From positions 164,423 to 228,422 of the forward strand of contig NZ_LYST01000039.1 of the NCBI RefSeq assembly GCF_001693755.1: 64,000 nucleotides of DNA. Direction: 5' to 3'. The stretch is from Gilliamella sp. wkB171 (GTDB lineage: Bacteria > Pseudomonadota > Gammaproteobacteria > Enterobacterales > Orbaceae). A program made the translations under genes and the position numbers. Shown here one piece after another: positions 1 through 10,600 of the stretch. Every line of letters begins with the position of its first letter. Positions within the stretch are counted from its first letter, which is position 1. The notes under the pieces are model-generated. The model saw only the letters and a list, made by a program, of their open reading frames with translations. It did not search any database and had not been told where the DNA came from.

Positions 1-614
1 TGGCTAGTTACCAATAGTTGAGTCAGCTGTTTATGTTGAGAACTGCTGTATCGTTCGAGTTGATTTAAGTGTTCTAAGCTAGTGATAATGATTATTTGTT
101 TAGCTATATTACTCGATAAAATATTAGTTGGGTAATTTATTGGCTCGCGATAATAGCATTCAATTGATTTTACATTGGCTTTTTGATTAGTCAGAGTTTG
201 TGCCAATAATTGTCGACCTGTGTTACCACATAAAATTAAAATAGTATGGTTTTGGACTGATTGTTGTTGAATTTTGGCTAATAGTCCTTCGCTGTTTTCT
301 TGAGCGGGATAATTGACTGTCGCCGTTGTTAATTGGTTAAATAATTGTGCTGACTTTTTGCCAATTGCAAAATAACGAATGTCAGTCGGTAAGGTTAACT
401 TGGGAAGATAGTTGTTAATAATATAAGCGACTTGTGGTGAAACGACAAGCACCATATCATTAGGATGAAGTTTATTGAGTTGTTCTTGTAAATTTTGAAG
501 ATCGTGTCCGGGTAAAATTTTAAAAAATGGAAGATGTTGTGCAGGCAAGTTTGCTTGGTTTAATAATTGTGTTAGTTGTTCACCCTCAGGTGTGGGTCTA
601 GTGACAAAAATCAT
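1..614 (-). CDS. hemD: Uroporphyrinogen-III synthase (partial, C-terminus beyond window)
   Basis: The reading frame starts with ATG at 614 and stays open to the window edge. It encodes about 204 residues beginning [14 protein letters not shown], the usual opening of HemD. The enzyme closes and inverts ring D of hydroxymethylbilane to make uroporphyrinogen III in cytosolic tetrapyrrole synthesis. The ATG overlaps the hemC stop as ATGA (611-614), so the two are translationally coupled as in the hemCD operon of enterics. HemD proteins are usually near 245 residues, so about 40 C-terminal residues are missing. HemD sequences diverge strongly; the assignment rests on the N-terminus, a segment with the [11 protein letters not shown] stretch, and the position behind hemC. 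Confidence 0.88.
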   Translation of the reverse strand, partial: MIFVTRPTPEGEQLTQLLNQANLPAQHLPFFKILPGHDLQNLQEQLNKLHPNDMVLVVSPQVAYIINNYLPKLTLPTDIRYFAIGKKSAQLFNQLTTATVNYPAQENSEGLLAKIQQQSVQNHTILILCGNTGRQLLAQTLTNQKANVKSIECYYREPINYPTNILSSNIAKQIIIITSLEHLNQLERYSSSQHKQLTQLLVTS

Positions 615-1531
615 CCGTCCTTTAATTCCTGTAATATAGATTTGGCACCTTGTTCTAGTAAATGTTCAGCCAGTGTTTGCCCTATTTTTTCTGGTTCACT
701 AATGCTACCTTCTACTATTGCTTTGATAATTTTAGAACCATCAATACTTCCAACTAGACCTTGTAATAATAATATATCATTGTTTAATTGGCTATAGCAG
801 GCGATAGGGACTTGGCATCCTCCTTGTAAAGCTTTATTCATCGCTCTTTCAGCTTCGATGCAAATCCGGCTATTTTTATCATCAAGTACAGATAGAATTT
901 CTAACAATGGTTTATCATTTGCTCGAGTTTCAATACCAATGGCTCCTTGACCAACGGCAGGTAAAATTAAATTGGTATCAATATATTGTTTAATTCTATC
1001 TTGTAATCCTAAGCGCTTTAGACCAACAGATGCTAAGATAATTGCGTCATACTCTTGGTTATCAAGTTTTGCTAAACGAGTGCCAACGTTACCACGAAGA
1101 TCTTTAATGTGTAAATGGGGGTATTTAGCGCGTAACTGACATTGGCGGCGTAAGCTTGATGTACCGACAATTGCGCCTTTAGGTAGTTCATCTAAATTGG
1201 AATAGCGATTAGAAATAAAGGCATCACGCACATCGTCTCGTTGACAAATTGTCGCAAGGGTTAAGCCTTCAGGAAATTGTGCAGGAATATCTTTTATTGA
1301 ATGAACCGCAATATCGGCTTGGTTAGTTAATATAGCTTGTTCAAGCTGTTTAACAAAAAGACCTTTACCACCAATTTTGGCAAGTGGACTATCAAGAATG
1401 ATATCGCCTTGAGTCATCATTGGTATAAGCTCGACAGTTAAATTTTTATGTGCCAAAAGTAGATTTTGTTTAACAAAATTAGCTTGCCATAAGGCTAAAG
1501 GACTTCTTCGAGTTGCAATGCGAATCTTCAA
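611..1531 (-). CDS. hemC: Porphobilinogen deaminase (hydroxymethylbilane synthase)
   Basis: HemC joins four porphobilinogen molecules into hydroxymethylbilane in the cytosol. The 306 residues match the normal family length. Visible signatures are [13 protein letters not shown] at the N-terminus, [11 protein letters not shown] and [18 protein letters not shown], and [11 protein letters not shown], where Cys239 should carry the dipyrromethane cofactor. The start is TTG at 1531, supported by an AGGA ribosome site seven bases upstream; no better ATG lies near. It overlaps hemD by four bases. The upstream neighbour is purB in the same direction after about 100 bases, so hemCD probably has its own promoter in 1532-1639. 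Identity is very secure. Confidence 0.97.
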   Translation of the reverse strand: MKIRIATRRSPLALWQANFVKQNLLLAHKNLTVELIPMMTQGDIILDSPLAKIGGKGLFVKQLEQAILTNQADIAVHSIKDIPAQFPEGLTLATICQRDDVRDAFISNRYSNLDELPKGAIVGTSSLRRQCQLRAKYPHLHIKDLRGNVGTRLAKLDNQEYDAIILASVGLKRLGLQDRIKQYIDTNLILPAVGQGAIGIETRANDKPLLEILSVLDDKNSRICIEAERAMNKALQGGCQVPIACYSQLNNDILLLQGLVGSIDGSKIIKAIVEGSISEPEKIGQTLAEHLLEQGAKSILQELKDG

Positions 1532-1639
1532 TTGATTTTCCTATTGTATAACTAAGTATAGTGATTTTTTAGTTTAAATTAGTTGATAGCTTAGTCTGAA
1601 AAGCAAAATGCTATTACTATTCAGACTATTTTTAAATGA

Positions 1640-3025
<1,386 letters not shown>

Positions 3026-3054
3026 CTATTTAAGTATCATATTGAAAATATAAA

Positions 3055-3702
3055 TTAAATTGTTGTATTGATATCTTGTAATAATTGTTGTGCCGCATTA
3101 TTGATTCGTTTACGACAAAATAAAAACTGTAATCGACCACCTCCAACTTGATACCATAAAATTGCAGAACGAACACAACCCAGTAGCGATGTTCTTACTT
3201 TAGCTTGCACTAGTGAGTTTTGTAAAAATTCTGGTTTACCTATAACTTTTATTTTGGTCGCTAAAGGACTAATAATATCGGAGTAGATCCCCGCTAATGA
3301 GTATGATAAATCTTCAATATTGCTATTAATGGTATCAATATTTGTATCAGGATAAAGACTTGCAATGCGTTTAAGTCGCTGATCGATCTTATCTAAAGCA
3401 TCATTATTTTTTAATAATTTGCTGGTAATATTTAATGTACCAAAAAGATAACGAATAATTTCGATCTGCTCTTTCTGTCCAGAAGATAGCAATTGGATTA
3501 GTGTTTGTAATCCTGTTTTTATGTTTTCAAGTCCATCATAAACATCTGCTGTTGTTCTGGGCGAAGTTTCAAACACGCTTTTAATTGATCGTTCATAAAG
3601 TGCGTTACTGCATACACCTGTATTGGCCAGTTGAGGAATTAATATCGCACTTTGAGCAACACCAGCAAGGGCTATAGCAATATGATGATATTTATTATTC
3701 AT
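3055..3702 (-). CDS. hflD: High frequency lysogenization protein HflD homologue
   Basis: This 215-residue protein aligns along its length with E. coli HflD (YcfC): an N-terminal IALAGVAQSAILIPQLA helix, an internal YSDIISPLATKIKVIG segment and a C-terminal VRSAILWYQVGGGRLQFLF block. In E. coli HflD sits at the membrane periphery and affects phage lambda CII stability; its ordinary cell role is not settled. The gene lies between mnmA and purB as in enterics. Its AAGGAG ribosome site is inside the last codons of mnmA, whose stop ends one base before the HflD ATG, implying coupled translation. No catalytic motif is visible. Confidence 0.93.
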   Translation of the reverse strand: MNNKYHHIAIALAGVAQSAILIPQLANTGVCSNALYERSIKSVFETSPRTTADVYDGLENIKTGLQTLIQLLSSGQKEQIEIIRYLFGTLNITSKLLKNNDALDKIDQRLKRIASLYPDTNIDTINSNIEDLSYSLAGIYSDIISPLATKIKVIGKPEFLQNSLVQAKVRTSLLGCVRSAILWYQVGGGRLQFLFCRKRINNAAQQLLQDINTTI

Positions 3703-3703
3703 T

Positions 3704-4822
3704 CTAAAACTCCTTATTGCCCATAATTCTCTCTTCTATAATACCACCCCCAAGGCAAACTTCACCTTGATAAAAAACAGCGGATTGTCCTGGTGTTACG
3801 GCGGCAACAGGATGGGCAAAGATCACTTCAATTTTATCCTCAGATAAAGGATTTACACGGCAAATAATATCTTCTTGGCGGTAGCGAGTTTTTACCGTGC
3901 AATTAAATGGCTCAGTGATGACTTGCCTATTTACCCAATGCAATTGACTGGCAATTAATCCATTTGAAAATAGGGCAGGATGATCGTGTCCTTGCGCTAC
4001 AATTAATTCATTATTGATAAGATCTTTATCAACAACATACCAAGGCGTATCATCGGCTTGTTTTAAACCACCAATGCCAAGTCCTTTACGTTGTCCTAAT
4101 GTGTGATACATCAAACCTTGATGTTGACCAATGACTTTGCCATCCACGGTTCTGATAGGTCCTGATTTAGCCGGTAAATAGCGTGCGAGAAAGTCAGTAA
4201 ATTTACGTTCGCCAATAAAACAGATTCCTGTTGAGTCTTTTTTGGCAGCAGTGGCTAAACCTAATTGTTTCGCTATTTCACGAACTTTAGGTTTTTCAAG
4301 CTCACCAACAGGGAAAAGGCTTTGATGAATTTGTGCTTCGCTTAGTGTGTAAAGAAAATAGCTTTGGTCTTTATTGTTGTCGATGCCTCGCAATAATTCG
4401 ACTTTGCCATTGTGTTCACGTTTGCGCACATAATGTCCTGTTGCAATAAAATCTGCACCAAGATCTTCGGCTGCATATTCCAAAAATGCTTTAAATTTAA
4501 TTTCTTTATTGCATAAAATATCGGGATTAGGGGTTCGACCTGCTTTATATTCAGATAAAAAATGTTCAAATACATTGTCCCAATATTCAGCGGCAAAATT
4601 GATTGTGTGTAATTTAATATTCAATTTATCACATACGGCCTGAGCATCAGCTAAATCAACTGATGCAGAACAATATTCTTCTGTGTCGTCTTCTTCCCAG
4701 TTCTTCATAAATAATCCAACAACTTGATAACCTTGTTGCTGTAATAAATATGCTGAAACAGAAGAGTCAACGCCGCCAGACATGCCGACAACAACTTTTT
4801 TGGATGAATTTAAATTTGGCAT
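3704..4822 (-). CDS. mnmA: tRNA-specific 2-thiouridylase MnmA
   Basis: MnmA installs the 2-thio group on U34 of tRNA-Lys, -Glu and -Gln, taking sulfur relayed from IscS. The 372-residue protein has the ATP pyrophosphatase loop SGGVDS (residues 15-20), the catalytic Cys104 in [11 protein letters not shown] and Cys201 in [10 protein letters not shown], which pair as in the E. coli enzyme. The C-terminal beta-barrel motifs TPGQSAVFY and CLGGGII are intact. The ATG at 4822 follows a TTATT stretch without a clear ribosome site. It is the first gene of the mnmA-hflD-purB operon; about 240 bases separate it from the next gene upstream. Confidence 0.97.
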   Translation of the reverse strand: MPNLNSSKKVVVGMSGGVDSSVSAYLLQQQGYQVVGLFMKNWEEDDTEEYCSASVDLADAQAVCDKLNIKLHTINFAAEYWDNVFEHFLSEYKAGRTPNPDILCNKEIKFKAFLEYAAEDLGADFIATGHYVRKREHNGKVELLRGIDNNKDQSYFLYTLSEAQIHQSLFPVGELEKPKVREIAKQLGLATAAKKDSTGICFIGERKFTDFLARYLPAKSGPIRTVDGKVIGQHQGLMYHTLGQRKGLGIGGLKQADDTPWYVVDKDLINNELIVAQGHDHPALFSNGLIASQLHWVNRQVITEPFNCTVKTRYRQEDIICRVNPLSEDKIEVIFAHPVAAVTPGQSAVFYQGEVCLGGGIIEERIMGNKEF

Positions 4823-5062
4823 AATAACAAAATAATTAGACTAAAAAATTAGGTTAATTCTATCATATTTGGATAAAAAAGCATAAAGCTATACCAGTAT
4901 CAATTTGGCTAATTCTGCAGAGCTTTTTGCAATATTTGGGCGTTCATAATATTTTAAACATTTTTAAACGTGATTTTTGTTCGATATTTGCGCGGAAAAA
5001 AACGAGTTTTTCTTTTTTGAGTCACTCATTCAATCATGAATAAGTGACTTTATTTACTATAG

Positions 5063-5752
5063 TTAATTTAGTTTTTTCAAAAGATAAACAACATGACCAA
5101 TAATTTCAAAATCGAGTGGTGAATTCTTATCAACCATAATAGTTGGATATTTCGAATTGTCACATAATAAGGCTAAATTAGAACCTTGATTTTGAATTCG
5201 CTTTATACTGATTTGGTCATCGTACTGCACTGCATACAAATAACCATCAATAGGTTTGCAATATGTTTTATTAATGATAAGAATGTCATGGTTTGCGATT
5301 GTAGGTTCCATGCTATCACCTTTAGCCCATACCGCTGTTAGATCATCATTATGACAATCTTGATGTTTAAGTAAGCTCGTTTCGAAAGGAATAGATTGAA
5401 TGTCGGCTAAAGAATTACTCGTTTTATTTAGGTTGTGGAAAGGTATATTTATTGATCCTCGATTTTGCGATTCACTTAACAATCTACATTCGCCTTTTCC
5501 TGTTGCTAACCACTCTATTGGAACTTCACACTTGTGCGCAATAATGGCCAAGCGATTAAGTGAAGGATAAGTTTTACCAGATAAATAATCTCGGATCACT
5601 GCTTCAGACATGCCTACTTTTTTAGCAAAAGCATTACCTGATAGTCCTTCTAATACTAATGTTAATCGATTTTTGAAATTTATTACTCCTGTGTTTATTA
5701 AAATCGACGTTTTTTCTTGCTCATTAAGTGTTTTAAAGTTCTTTTTGTTCAT
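5063..5752 (-). CDS. Phage-type repressor: XRE helix-turn-helix plus S24 peptidase-like domain
   Basis: The 229-residue protein joins an N-terminal helix-turn-helix (about residues 26-85, with GNAFAKKVGMSEAVIRDYLSG as its core) to a C-terminal LexA/CI-like S24 domain. The S24 serine lies in KGDSMEPTI (Ser147) and the lysine in ISIKRIQ (Lys184). The layout is that of a prophage CI-type repressor. I see no Ala-Gly or Cys-Gly pair in the linker (residues 86-140), the bond normally cut in self-cleaving members, so cleavage is doubtful. It is divergent from a small Ner/Nlp-like gene over a 152-base region holding an inverted repeat. No phage gene lies nearby, so this looks like a retained or domesticated control switch. 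Confidence 0.85.
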   Translation of the reverse strand: MNKKNFKTLNEQEKTSILINTGVINFKNRLTLVLEGLSGNAFAKKVGMSEAVIRDYLSGKTYPSLNRLAIIAHKCEVPIEWLATGKGECRLLSESQNRGSINIPFHNLNKTSNSLADIQSIPFETSLLKHQDCHNDDLTAVWAKGDSMEPTIANHDILIINKTYCKPIDGYLYAVQYDDQISIKRIQNQGSNLALLCDNSKYPTIMVDKNSPLDFEIIGHVVYLLKKLN

Positions 5753-5847
5753 TTTCTATTCCATTTCATGTGTTTTTTTTGTTTTTGTAGTTTTGTTTCG
5801 TTTTTTTATATGTTATTCTCTGCCGGTAAATTCATATCAATTCAGCG

Positions 5848-5871
5848 TTGTAATACCGATAATCATTACAA
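5848..5871. promoter_or_regulatory. Inverted repeat, candidate operator of the repressor/Ner switch
   Basis: TTGTAAT (5848-5854) and ATTACAA (5865-5871) form a perfect 7-bp inverted repeat with a 10-base spacer, about 17 bases centre to centre. It lies between the two divergent regulator genes, 33 bases before the plus-strand ATG. Geometry fits a helix-turn-helix dimer. Which of the two proteins binds is not known from sequence. Confidence 0.45.
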
Positions 5872-5904
5872 TAGCAAAAAAATTAACCAATAGAGGATCT
5901 CATA

Positions 5905-6132
5905 ATGAGAGAACAAGATCAAGACTGGTCACCATCAAGAGTCGTGGGCGAAATTAAAATTAGAGGTGGAAATTTAAGAGCTTTATCGAGAGCAAGTGGA
6001 TTACAAGCTGATACTTTAAGAAATGCACTATATCGTCATTGTCCTAAATACGAAAGAATTATTTCTGAATATTTGCAAGTTCCGGTCGAAACTATTTGGC
6101 CTTCTCGTTATGCCCCAGCTGGAAAAAAATAG
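5905..6132 (+). CDS. Ner/Nlp (SfsB)-family small DNA-binding regulator
   Basis: This is a 75-residue protein with the Mu Ner / E. coli Nlp pattern: a DWSPSRVVGEI start, a helix-turn-helix around LRALSRASGLQADTLRNAL, and the typical ending VPVETIWPSRYAP. Ner represses early transcription in Mu-like phages; the E. coli homologue Nlp affects sugar gene expression. An AGAGGA ribosome site lies seven bases before the ATG. It is transcribed away from the S24-type repressor, the same head-to-head order as repressor and ner in Mu-like phages. The protein ends with a short lysine tail. Its target is unknown, and no transposase (A/B) genes follow. Confidence 0.85.
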   Translation: MREQDQDWSPSRVVGEIKIRGGNLRALSRASGLQADTLRNALYRHCPKYERIISEYLQVPVETIWPSRYAPAGKK

Positions 6133-6146
6133 TTTACATAAAATTC

Positions 6147-6173
6147 TATAAAAAAGACGCCCTTGCAGGCGTC
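6147..6173 (-). terminator. Rho-independent terminator of tpiA
   Basis: GACGCC (6156-6161) and GGCGTC (6168-6173) enclose a six-base loop. On the minus strand the stem is followed by a run of five T, directly after the tpiA stop. It may also stop the plus-strand ner-like transcript. Confidence 0.8.
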
Positions 6174-6179
6174 ATTAAA

Positions 6180-6944
6180 TTATTTTTTAGCTTGTTCTGC
6201 TGCTTTTACAATCGCTGCAAACGCATCGGCTTTTAGCGATGCACCACCGACTAATGCACCATCAATATCTGGCTGAGTGAATAACTCTGCTGCATTTTTA
6301 TCATTTACTGAACCACCGTATTGGATGATAACTTGCTCAGCAACATTAACATCTTGTTTAGCAATATGTTCACGAATAAATTTATGTACAGCTTGTGCTT
6401 GCGCAGGCGTAGCTGATTTACCTGTACCAATTGCCCAAACCGGTTCATAGGCAATAACTGCACCATTAAATGCTTGTACACCTAATGCTTTGATAACCGC
6501 GTCAATTTGACGAGCACAAACCGCTTGTGTTTGTCCTGCTTCGTTTTCAGATTCTGTTTCACCAATACAAAGTACTGGCACAAGTCCTGCATCTTTTAAC
6601 ACGCCAAATTTTTTAGCAATATACTCATCTGATTCTTTATGATAAGTGCGTCGTTCTGAGTGCCCAATAATAACATGTGTTACACCAATTTCTTTTAACA
6701 TGTTAGCTGATACTTCACCCGTAAATGCCCCTGAAAGATTCACATCTACATCTTGCGCACCTAAAATGATATTTGAACCGCCCAACTGATGTTTAACAAA
6801 ATCAAGATAGACAACTGGTGGTGCTATAGCGATACTGCATTCAATATCAGTAGATAACTCATTTCTAAGTCCTTCTACTAAGTTTTTAGCCATATCAATG
6901 CTACCATTGAGTTTCCAATTCCCCATGACTAGTGGTTTACGCAT
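6180..6944 (-). CDS. tpiA: Triose-phosphate isomerase
   Basis: TpiA interconverts dihydroxyacetone phosphate and glyceraldehyde 3-phosphate. The 254-residue form starts [14 protein letters not shown] at ATG 6944; a frame four codons longer begins with TTG at 6956, but the GGAG ribosome site lies inside that extension, so the ATG is preferred. Catalytic residues Lys11, His95 (IIGHSERR) and Glu167 ([12 protein letters not shown]) are visible, along with the phosphate loop [10 protein letters not shown]. The length equals the enteric enzyme. It stands alone with its own terminator, divergent from zapB. Confidence 0.97.
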   Translation of the reverse strand: MRKPLVMGNWKLNGSIDMAKNLVEGLRNELSTDIECSIAIAPPVVYLDFVKHQLGGSNIILGAQDVDVNLSGAFTGEVSANMLKEIGVTHVIIGHSERRTYHKESDEYIAKKFGVLKDAGLVPVLCIGETESENEAGQTQAVCARQIDAVIKALGVQAFNGAVIAYEPVWAIGTGKSATPAQAQAVHKFIREHIAKQDVNVAEQVIIQYGGSVNDKNAAELFTQPDIDGALVGGASLKADAFAAIVKAAEQAKK

Positions 6945-6973
6945 AATTTTCTCCAACTTAAAGTTTAAAATAG

Positions 6974-7002
6974 TGTTGATTTTAGAATGAATTCGCTATA
7001 AT
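6974..7002 (+). promoter_or_regulatory. Probable promoter of zapB
   Basis: A perfect -10 TATAAT (6997-7002) is preceded at 17 bases by a weaker -35 TGTTGA (6974-6979). The zapB ATG is at 7045. The -10 is convincing; the -35 is only partly like consensus. Confidence 0.5.
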
Positions 7003-7044
7003 GGTTTGCATTATACACCAAATATTTTGAGCTTGAGGAAAAAT

Positions 7045-7290
7045 ATGTCATTAGAAATTTTGAACCAATTAGAAAATAAAATTCAACACACTGTTAATAC
7101 AATCACTGCTTTGCAACAAGAAATTGCAACATTAAAACAAGGTAATCAAGAGTTAGAACAATTAATTAATGATAGTTCTGACGAAATGAAAGCATTGCGA
7201 GACGAAAACGAAAAACTTAAACAAGATCAACAAATATGGCAACAACGTATTCAAACTTTATTAAGTAAAATTGGTGAAATTACACAATAA
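7045..7290 (+). CDS. zapB: Cell division protein ZapB
   Basis: ZapB is a small cytosolic coiled-coil protein that stabilises the Z-ring through ZapA. The 81-residue product starts MSLEILNQLENKIQ, closely matching E. coli ZapB, and is almost wholly heptad-like with many Gln, Glu and Leu. The start at 7045 is set by GAGGAA (7035-7040); an in-frame ATG at 7006 would lie next to the promoter and lacks a ribosome site. Length equals the enteric protein. It is monocistronic, flanked by a promoter and a strong terminator. Confidence 0.92.
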   Translation: MSLEILNQLENKIQHTVNTITALQQEIATLKQGNQELEQLINDSSDEMKALRDENEKLKQDQQIWQQRIQTLLSKIGEITQ

Positions 7291-7309
7291 GTTGTTATAT
7301 CTAATTGTT

Positions 7310-7336
7310 AACGCGACATATGTCGCGTTTGTTTTT
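7310..7336 (+). terminator. Terminator of zapB
   Basis: AACGCGACATATGTCGCGTT (7310-7329) is a perfect 20-base palindrome followed by TGTTTTTG on the plus strand, 20 bases after the zapB stop. Confidence 0.85.
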
Positions 7337-7371
7337 GTTATTCATTAAAGTGATGGCGAAAATTATACACA

Positions 7372-8676
7372 ATGCGTGAAGAGTTAAAATCATTATGGAT
7401 TGCTCAAACTATTCATTTAATTGAACAAGAATCTGGGCGTTTTGCGGATCAAGACATTAATCGACAAGTAAGAGCTTCTCAAACTTCATCTATTAATCGC
7501 ATTGTGATGCGTGCATTAATGTTGTCTAAAAAAAATGGCTTATTTTCAGCCCAACAGACGTTATTACGGGCAGCAAATCTCTCTTTTATTATATTAATTT
7601 TTCTTTCTATTATTCTTGGTGCCTCATTGGCGTTAAGTGCCTTAAGTCAAAATCCGATTAATTTATATTGGGCGTTATTTAGTCTACTTGGCGTGCATTT
7701 AATTACCTTAGTGGTTTGGTTGATTTCTTTTTTCTTTTTTTCAAATTTGGGTGGCAGTATATTGGTTTACTGTTGGTTATGGTTAACTAAAAAATTTTCA
7801 CAAAAAAAGACTGTACAACAACTTATTCCCGCTTTTGTTGAATTATTTGGTGGTCAAATTCGCTGGTTAATTGGTTTTGTGCTCAATCTTTTTTGGACTT
7901 TTATATTAACGAGTGCACTGGTGGTATTAGTTGTACTGTTTTCAACTGAACATTATCGTTTTGAATGGAAAACAACTTTATTAAGCTCTGCTACTATTGT
8001 TGATTTAACGCATTATTTAGGTTCGATACCTGCTTTAATTGGTTTTGCCATCCCTAATGATGATGTTATTCGGGCGAGTGAGCACGCATTAAATGCTGGT
8101 GATGCGCGTTTTGCTTGGGCAGTATGGTTATTAGGTGTATTTATTGTTTATGGCGTAGCTGTTCGATTTTTATGTATGATAGTTTGCGCTATTAATTGGT
8201 TGATTTGCAGTCGAAAAGTGAAATTGGACACAAAACATCCACATTTTCAGGTTTTAGCTAACGAGCTACAACCTATTTTAGTGAATGTAGAAGATGAAGA
8301 TAAGCATGGTGAGCGTTCCAGAAATTATTTACCTTATCACTATATTGAAAATGCAAAGGGATCTTTTTTAGTCGCAATTGATATCACTGAAAACTGGACC
8401 CCACCAAATTCGGTTACGTTTTTAGGTTTTTTAAATACGCGAGAACAGCGTCGCAACATTTTAGATTATTTGCAATTAACGCCAGCTAAGAAGTTATTGA
8501 TTGCTATTGATACCGATAGAGCACCAGACAGAGGAATGTTAAATTTAATTAATCAGCTTATGAATAAATCACAGCAAAATCGCCTTTGGTTTATCAATAA
8601 CGGTAAGCAAATGAAAAACTGGCAAGCTTTATCGCTACAATTAGCGACACCCACTTGGTTAAGTGAGGAGTTTTGA
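7372..8676 (+). CDS. DUF2868 family membrane protein
   Basis: This 434-residue protein has about five hydrophobic segments: LSFIILIFLSIILGASLAL and WALFSLLGVHLITLVVWLISFFFF near residues 65-125, LIGFVLNLFWTFILTSALVVLVVLF near 165-190, and two more around 250-285. A soluble C-terminal region of about 150 residues follows. I assign it to DUF2868, a family of unknown function found beside a DUF3482 GTPase, as here. The two genes are almost touching (stop 8676, next ATG 8678), with the GTPase ribosome site inside this gene, so they are coupled. The paired arrangement recalls E. coli YcjF-YcjX but the sequences are a different family. Function is not known; a membrane receptor for the GTPase is inference. 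Confidence 0.75.
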   Translation: MREELKSLWIAQTIHLIEQESGRFADQDINRQVRASQTSSINRIVMRALMLSKKNGLFSAQQTLLRAANLSFIILIFLSIILGASLALSALSQNPINLYWALFSLLGVHLITLVVWLISFFFFSNLGGSILVYCWLWLTKKFSQKKTVQQLIPAFVELFGGQIRWLIGFVLNLFWTFILTSALVVLVVLFSTEHYRFEWKTTLLSSATIVDLTHYLGSIPALIGFAIPNDDVIRASEHALNAGDARFAWAVWLLGVFIVYGVAVRFLCMIVCAINWLICSRKVKLDTKHPHFQVLANELQPILVNVEDEDKHGERSRNYLPYHYIENAKGSFLVAIDITENWTPPNSVTFLGFLNTREQRRNILDYLQLTPAKKLLIAIDTDRAPDRGMLNLINQLMNKSQQNRLWFINNGKQMKNWQALSLQLATPTWLSEEF

Positions 8677-8677
8677 C

Positions 8678-10036
8678 ATGTTAACAACATTAAAATTAGC
8701 TGTAGTCGGTCATGCCAATGTCGGTAAAACGTCATTACTGCGGACTTTAATACATAATAGTCAATTTGGTGAAGTTTCAGATAAACCGGGAACCACAAGG
8801 AATGTCCAGTCCATTACATTACCTTTAGCAAATAATCAATCTATCATTTATTATGATACGCCTGGATTGGAAGACAGCTTAGCGTTGTATGATTATATTC
8901 ATCAATTAACTGTCGATAGCGGTAAACTAGACGGGATCGATAAATTAACGATTTTTTTACAAAGCCCAGAAGCTGAAAATAGTTTTGATCAAGAAGCAAA
9001 AGTGATCCGACAATTGCTTAAAAGTGATGCGGCAATCTATGTTATAGACGTGCGCGAGCCTATTTTAGATAAATATCATGATGAGCTTGCAATACTCGCT
9101 AGTGGTGATAAACCAATGCTTGCTGTATTAAATTTTACTGCAAGCGAAAAAGAAAATGAAAAGGAATGGAAAAGATTACTCTCACGCGTAGGGATACATG
9201 CTATCATACGCTTTGACGCTATAGTTCCGCCCCTAGATGGCGAGGAACGATTATATAAAAGTCTTGCTTTATTGCTCGAACCTGCCAAAAAGATCTTAGA
9301 TCAATGGTTAGATCAAATTGCACAAATGCGACAATCTCGTAATCAAAATGCTAATTTGATTATTGCTGAAGCACTTGTTGATGTTACTGCCTTTTATAAG
9401 ATGGCAAAAATTGATGATCAGCAAGCAATTGCACAAATGCAAGATCAAGTTAGAAAGCGCGAGCAATTGGCAGTAAATGAATTGTTGAAAATTTATCAAT
9501 TTAATTCTGATTTAGAGCGTTTTGAGGCTTTACCTTTAATAAAAGGGCGCTATAATGCAGATCTATTTAATATTGATGCATTAAAACGAATGGGTGTGCA
9601 TTTGACAAAAGGTTTTGTGTCAGGTGCAACTATAGGGGCAAGCATAGATTTAGCCACTGGTGGAATTACGCTTGGCTCAGCTGCTTTAATAGGAGCAGCA
9701 GTAGGCAGTATAATGCAAACTGCCAAACATTATGGTTCTAGAATGCGGTATCAGCTTTCTGGTTATAGTAAACTAAGTGTTGATGATGTTATTATTTGTT
9801 TTCTTTCTATAAGACTGCTTAGTCTGAAAGAAAGTTTAAATCATCGCAGCCATGCGAACACTTATCCTATAAAGTTGTCGAAATTAGAACAACAAGAGTG
9901 GGAAAAAGGTGTGTTGCCAAAAGAGCTAAAAATAGCAAGACGCTATTCGCAATGGTCGACTTTAAATAAAGGAACAAAAAGAAATGACAAAAAAAGACAA
10001 TCGACGATCAAGCATGTTGCCGAACAACTTTTTTAG
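8678..10036 (+). CDS. GTPase with DUF3482 C-terminal domain
   Basis: The 452-residue protein starts MLTTLKLAVVGHANVGKTSL at ATG 8678, chosen over GTG 8663 because GAGGAG lies at 8665-8670. The G domain shows the P-loop GHANVGKTS, a G2-like PGTTRNVQ segment and G3 DTPGL; the G4 position reads NFTAS rather than NKxD, so guanine specificity is less certain. The C-terminal half has a glycine/alanine-rich hydrophobic hairpin (about residues 310-350, GATIGASIDLATGG then AALIGAAVGSI) able to enter a membrane. It forms an operon with the DUF2868 protein before it and overlaps the NlpC/P60 gene after it by 53 bases. Biological role is unknown. Confidence 0.8.
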   Translation: MLTTLKLAVVGHANVGKTSLLRTLIHNSQFGEVSDKPGTTRNVQSITLPLANNQSIIYYDTPGLEDSLALYDYIHQLTVDSGKLDGIDKLTIFLQSPEAENSFDQEAKVIRQLLKSDAAIYVIDVREPILDKYHDELAILASGDKPMLAVLNFTASEKENEKEWKRLLSRVGIHAIIRFDAIVPPLDGEERLYKSLALLLEPAKKILDQWLDQIAQMRQSRNQNANLIIAEALVDVTAFYKMAKIDDQQAIAQMQDQVRKREQLAVNELLKIYQFNSDLERFEALPLIKGRYNADLFNIDALKRMGVHLTKGFVSGATIGASIDLATGGITLGSAALIGAAVGSIMQTAKHYGSRMRYQLSGYSKLSVDDVIICFLSIRLLSLKESLNHRSHANTYPIKLSKLEQQEWEKGVLPKELKIARRYSQWSTLNKGTKRNDKKRQSTIKHVAEQLF

Positions 10037-10517
10037 TGTGAAGAAGCGATTTTTAATAACGACTTTGCTTTTTTCTCTTTTTATGTTATTTGGATGTAGT
10101 ACAAGTCAAGGGCAAGTATCAACGAAAACCACTAAACCTGACCCGCAAATGTTAGCAAAGATTGAATCTCACTATAAAAAATGGCAAAAAACCCCGTACC
10201 GGTTCGGTGGAACGACATTATCTGGTAGCGATTGTTCTGGTTTAGTTGTTAATTTTTTCAAAAATAAACTGTCTAAGACATTGCCTCGAAGTGCATCAGC
10301 TCAAGCTCAGTTAGGTTATAAAGTTACTCAACCTAAAGCAGGTGATTTAGTATTCTTTAAAACTGGTCGTAGCCAAAGTGGTCTACATGTTGGTATTTAT
10401 TATGCTGATGGTAAATTTTTACATGCATCGACATCTAAAGGTGTAATTTATTCTAGTTTAAATGAAGATTATTGGAAAAAACATTATTGGATGACGCGTC
10501 GCTTAACAGATGGTTAG
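9984..10517 (+). CDS. NlpC/P60-family lipoprotein, probable murein endopeptidase (Spr/MepS-like)
   Basis: The 177-residue protein has a 38-residue N-terminus ending in a lipobox (FMLFGC, lipidated Cys38), then an NlpC/P60 domain with the triad Cys84 (GSDCSGL), His135 (GLHVGIYY) and His147 (FLHAS). These enzymes cut peptide cross-links in peptidoglycan; enteric Spr/MepS and NlpC are the nearest named relatives and I cannot separate them safely. The start at 9984 has AAGGA eleven bases before it and overlaps the GTPase gene; a later in-frame ATG at 10014 lacks a ribosome site. The signal sequence is longer than usual before its hydrophobic core. It ends at a bidirectional terminator. Confidence 0.88.
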   Translation: MTKKDNRRSSMLPNNFFSVKKRFLITTLLFSLFMLFGCSTSQGQVSTKTTKPDPQMLAKIESHYKKWQKTPYRFGGTTLSGSDCSGLVVNFFKNKLSKTLPRSASAQAQLGYKVTQPKAGDLVFFKTGRSQSGLHVGIYYADGKFLHASTSKGVIYSSLNEDYWKKHYWMTRRLTDG

Positions 10518-10544
10518 TCAAATCAATTGATTACAAATTAATTA

Positions 10545-10587
10545 AAAAGCTCTCTAAGTTAACTGATTTAGAGAGCTTTATTATTTT
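10545..10587. terminator. Bidirectional terminator between convergent genes
   Basis: AAAGCTCTCTAA (10546-10557) pairs with TTAGAGAGCTTT (10568-10579), with a T-rich tail on both strands. It serves the NlpC/P60 gene and the convergent aminotransferase gene. Confidence 0.85.
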
Positions 10588-10600
10588 TAATAGTTGCTAA

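Noticed and set aside
6945..6956. Four-codon N-terminal extension of tpiA from a TTG
   Set aside because: The extension contains the GGAG ribosome site of the conserved ATG start.
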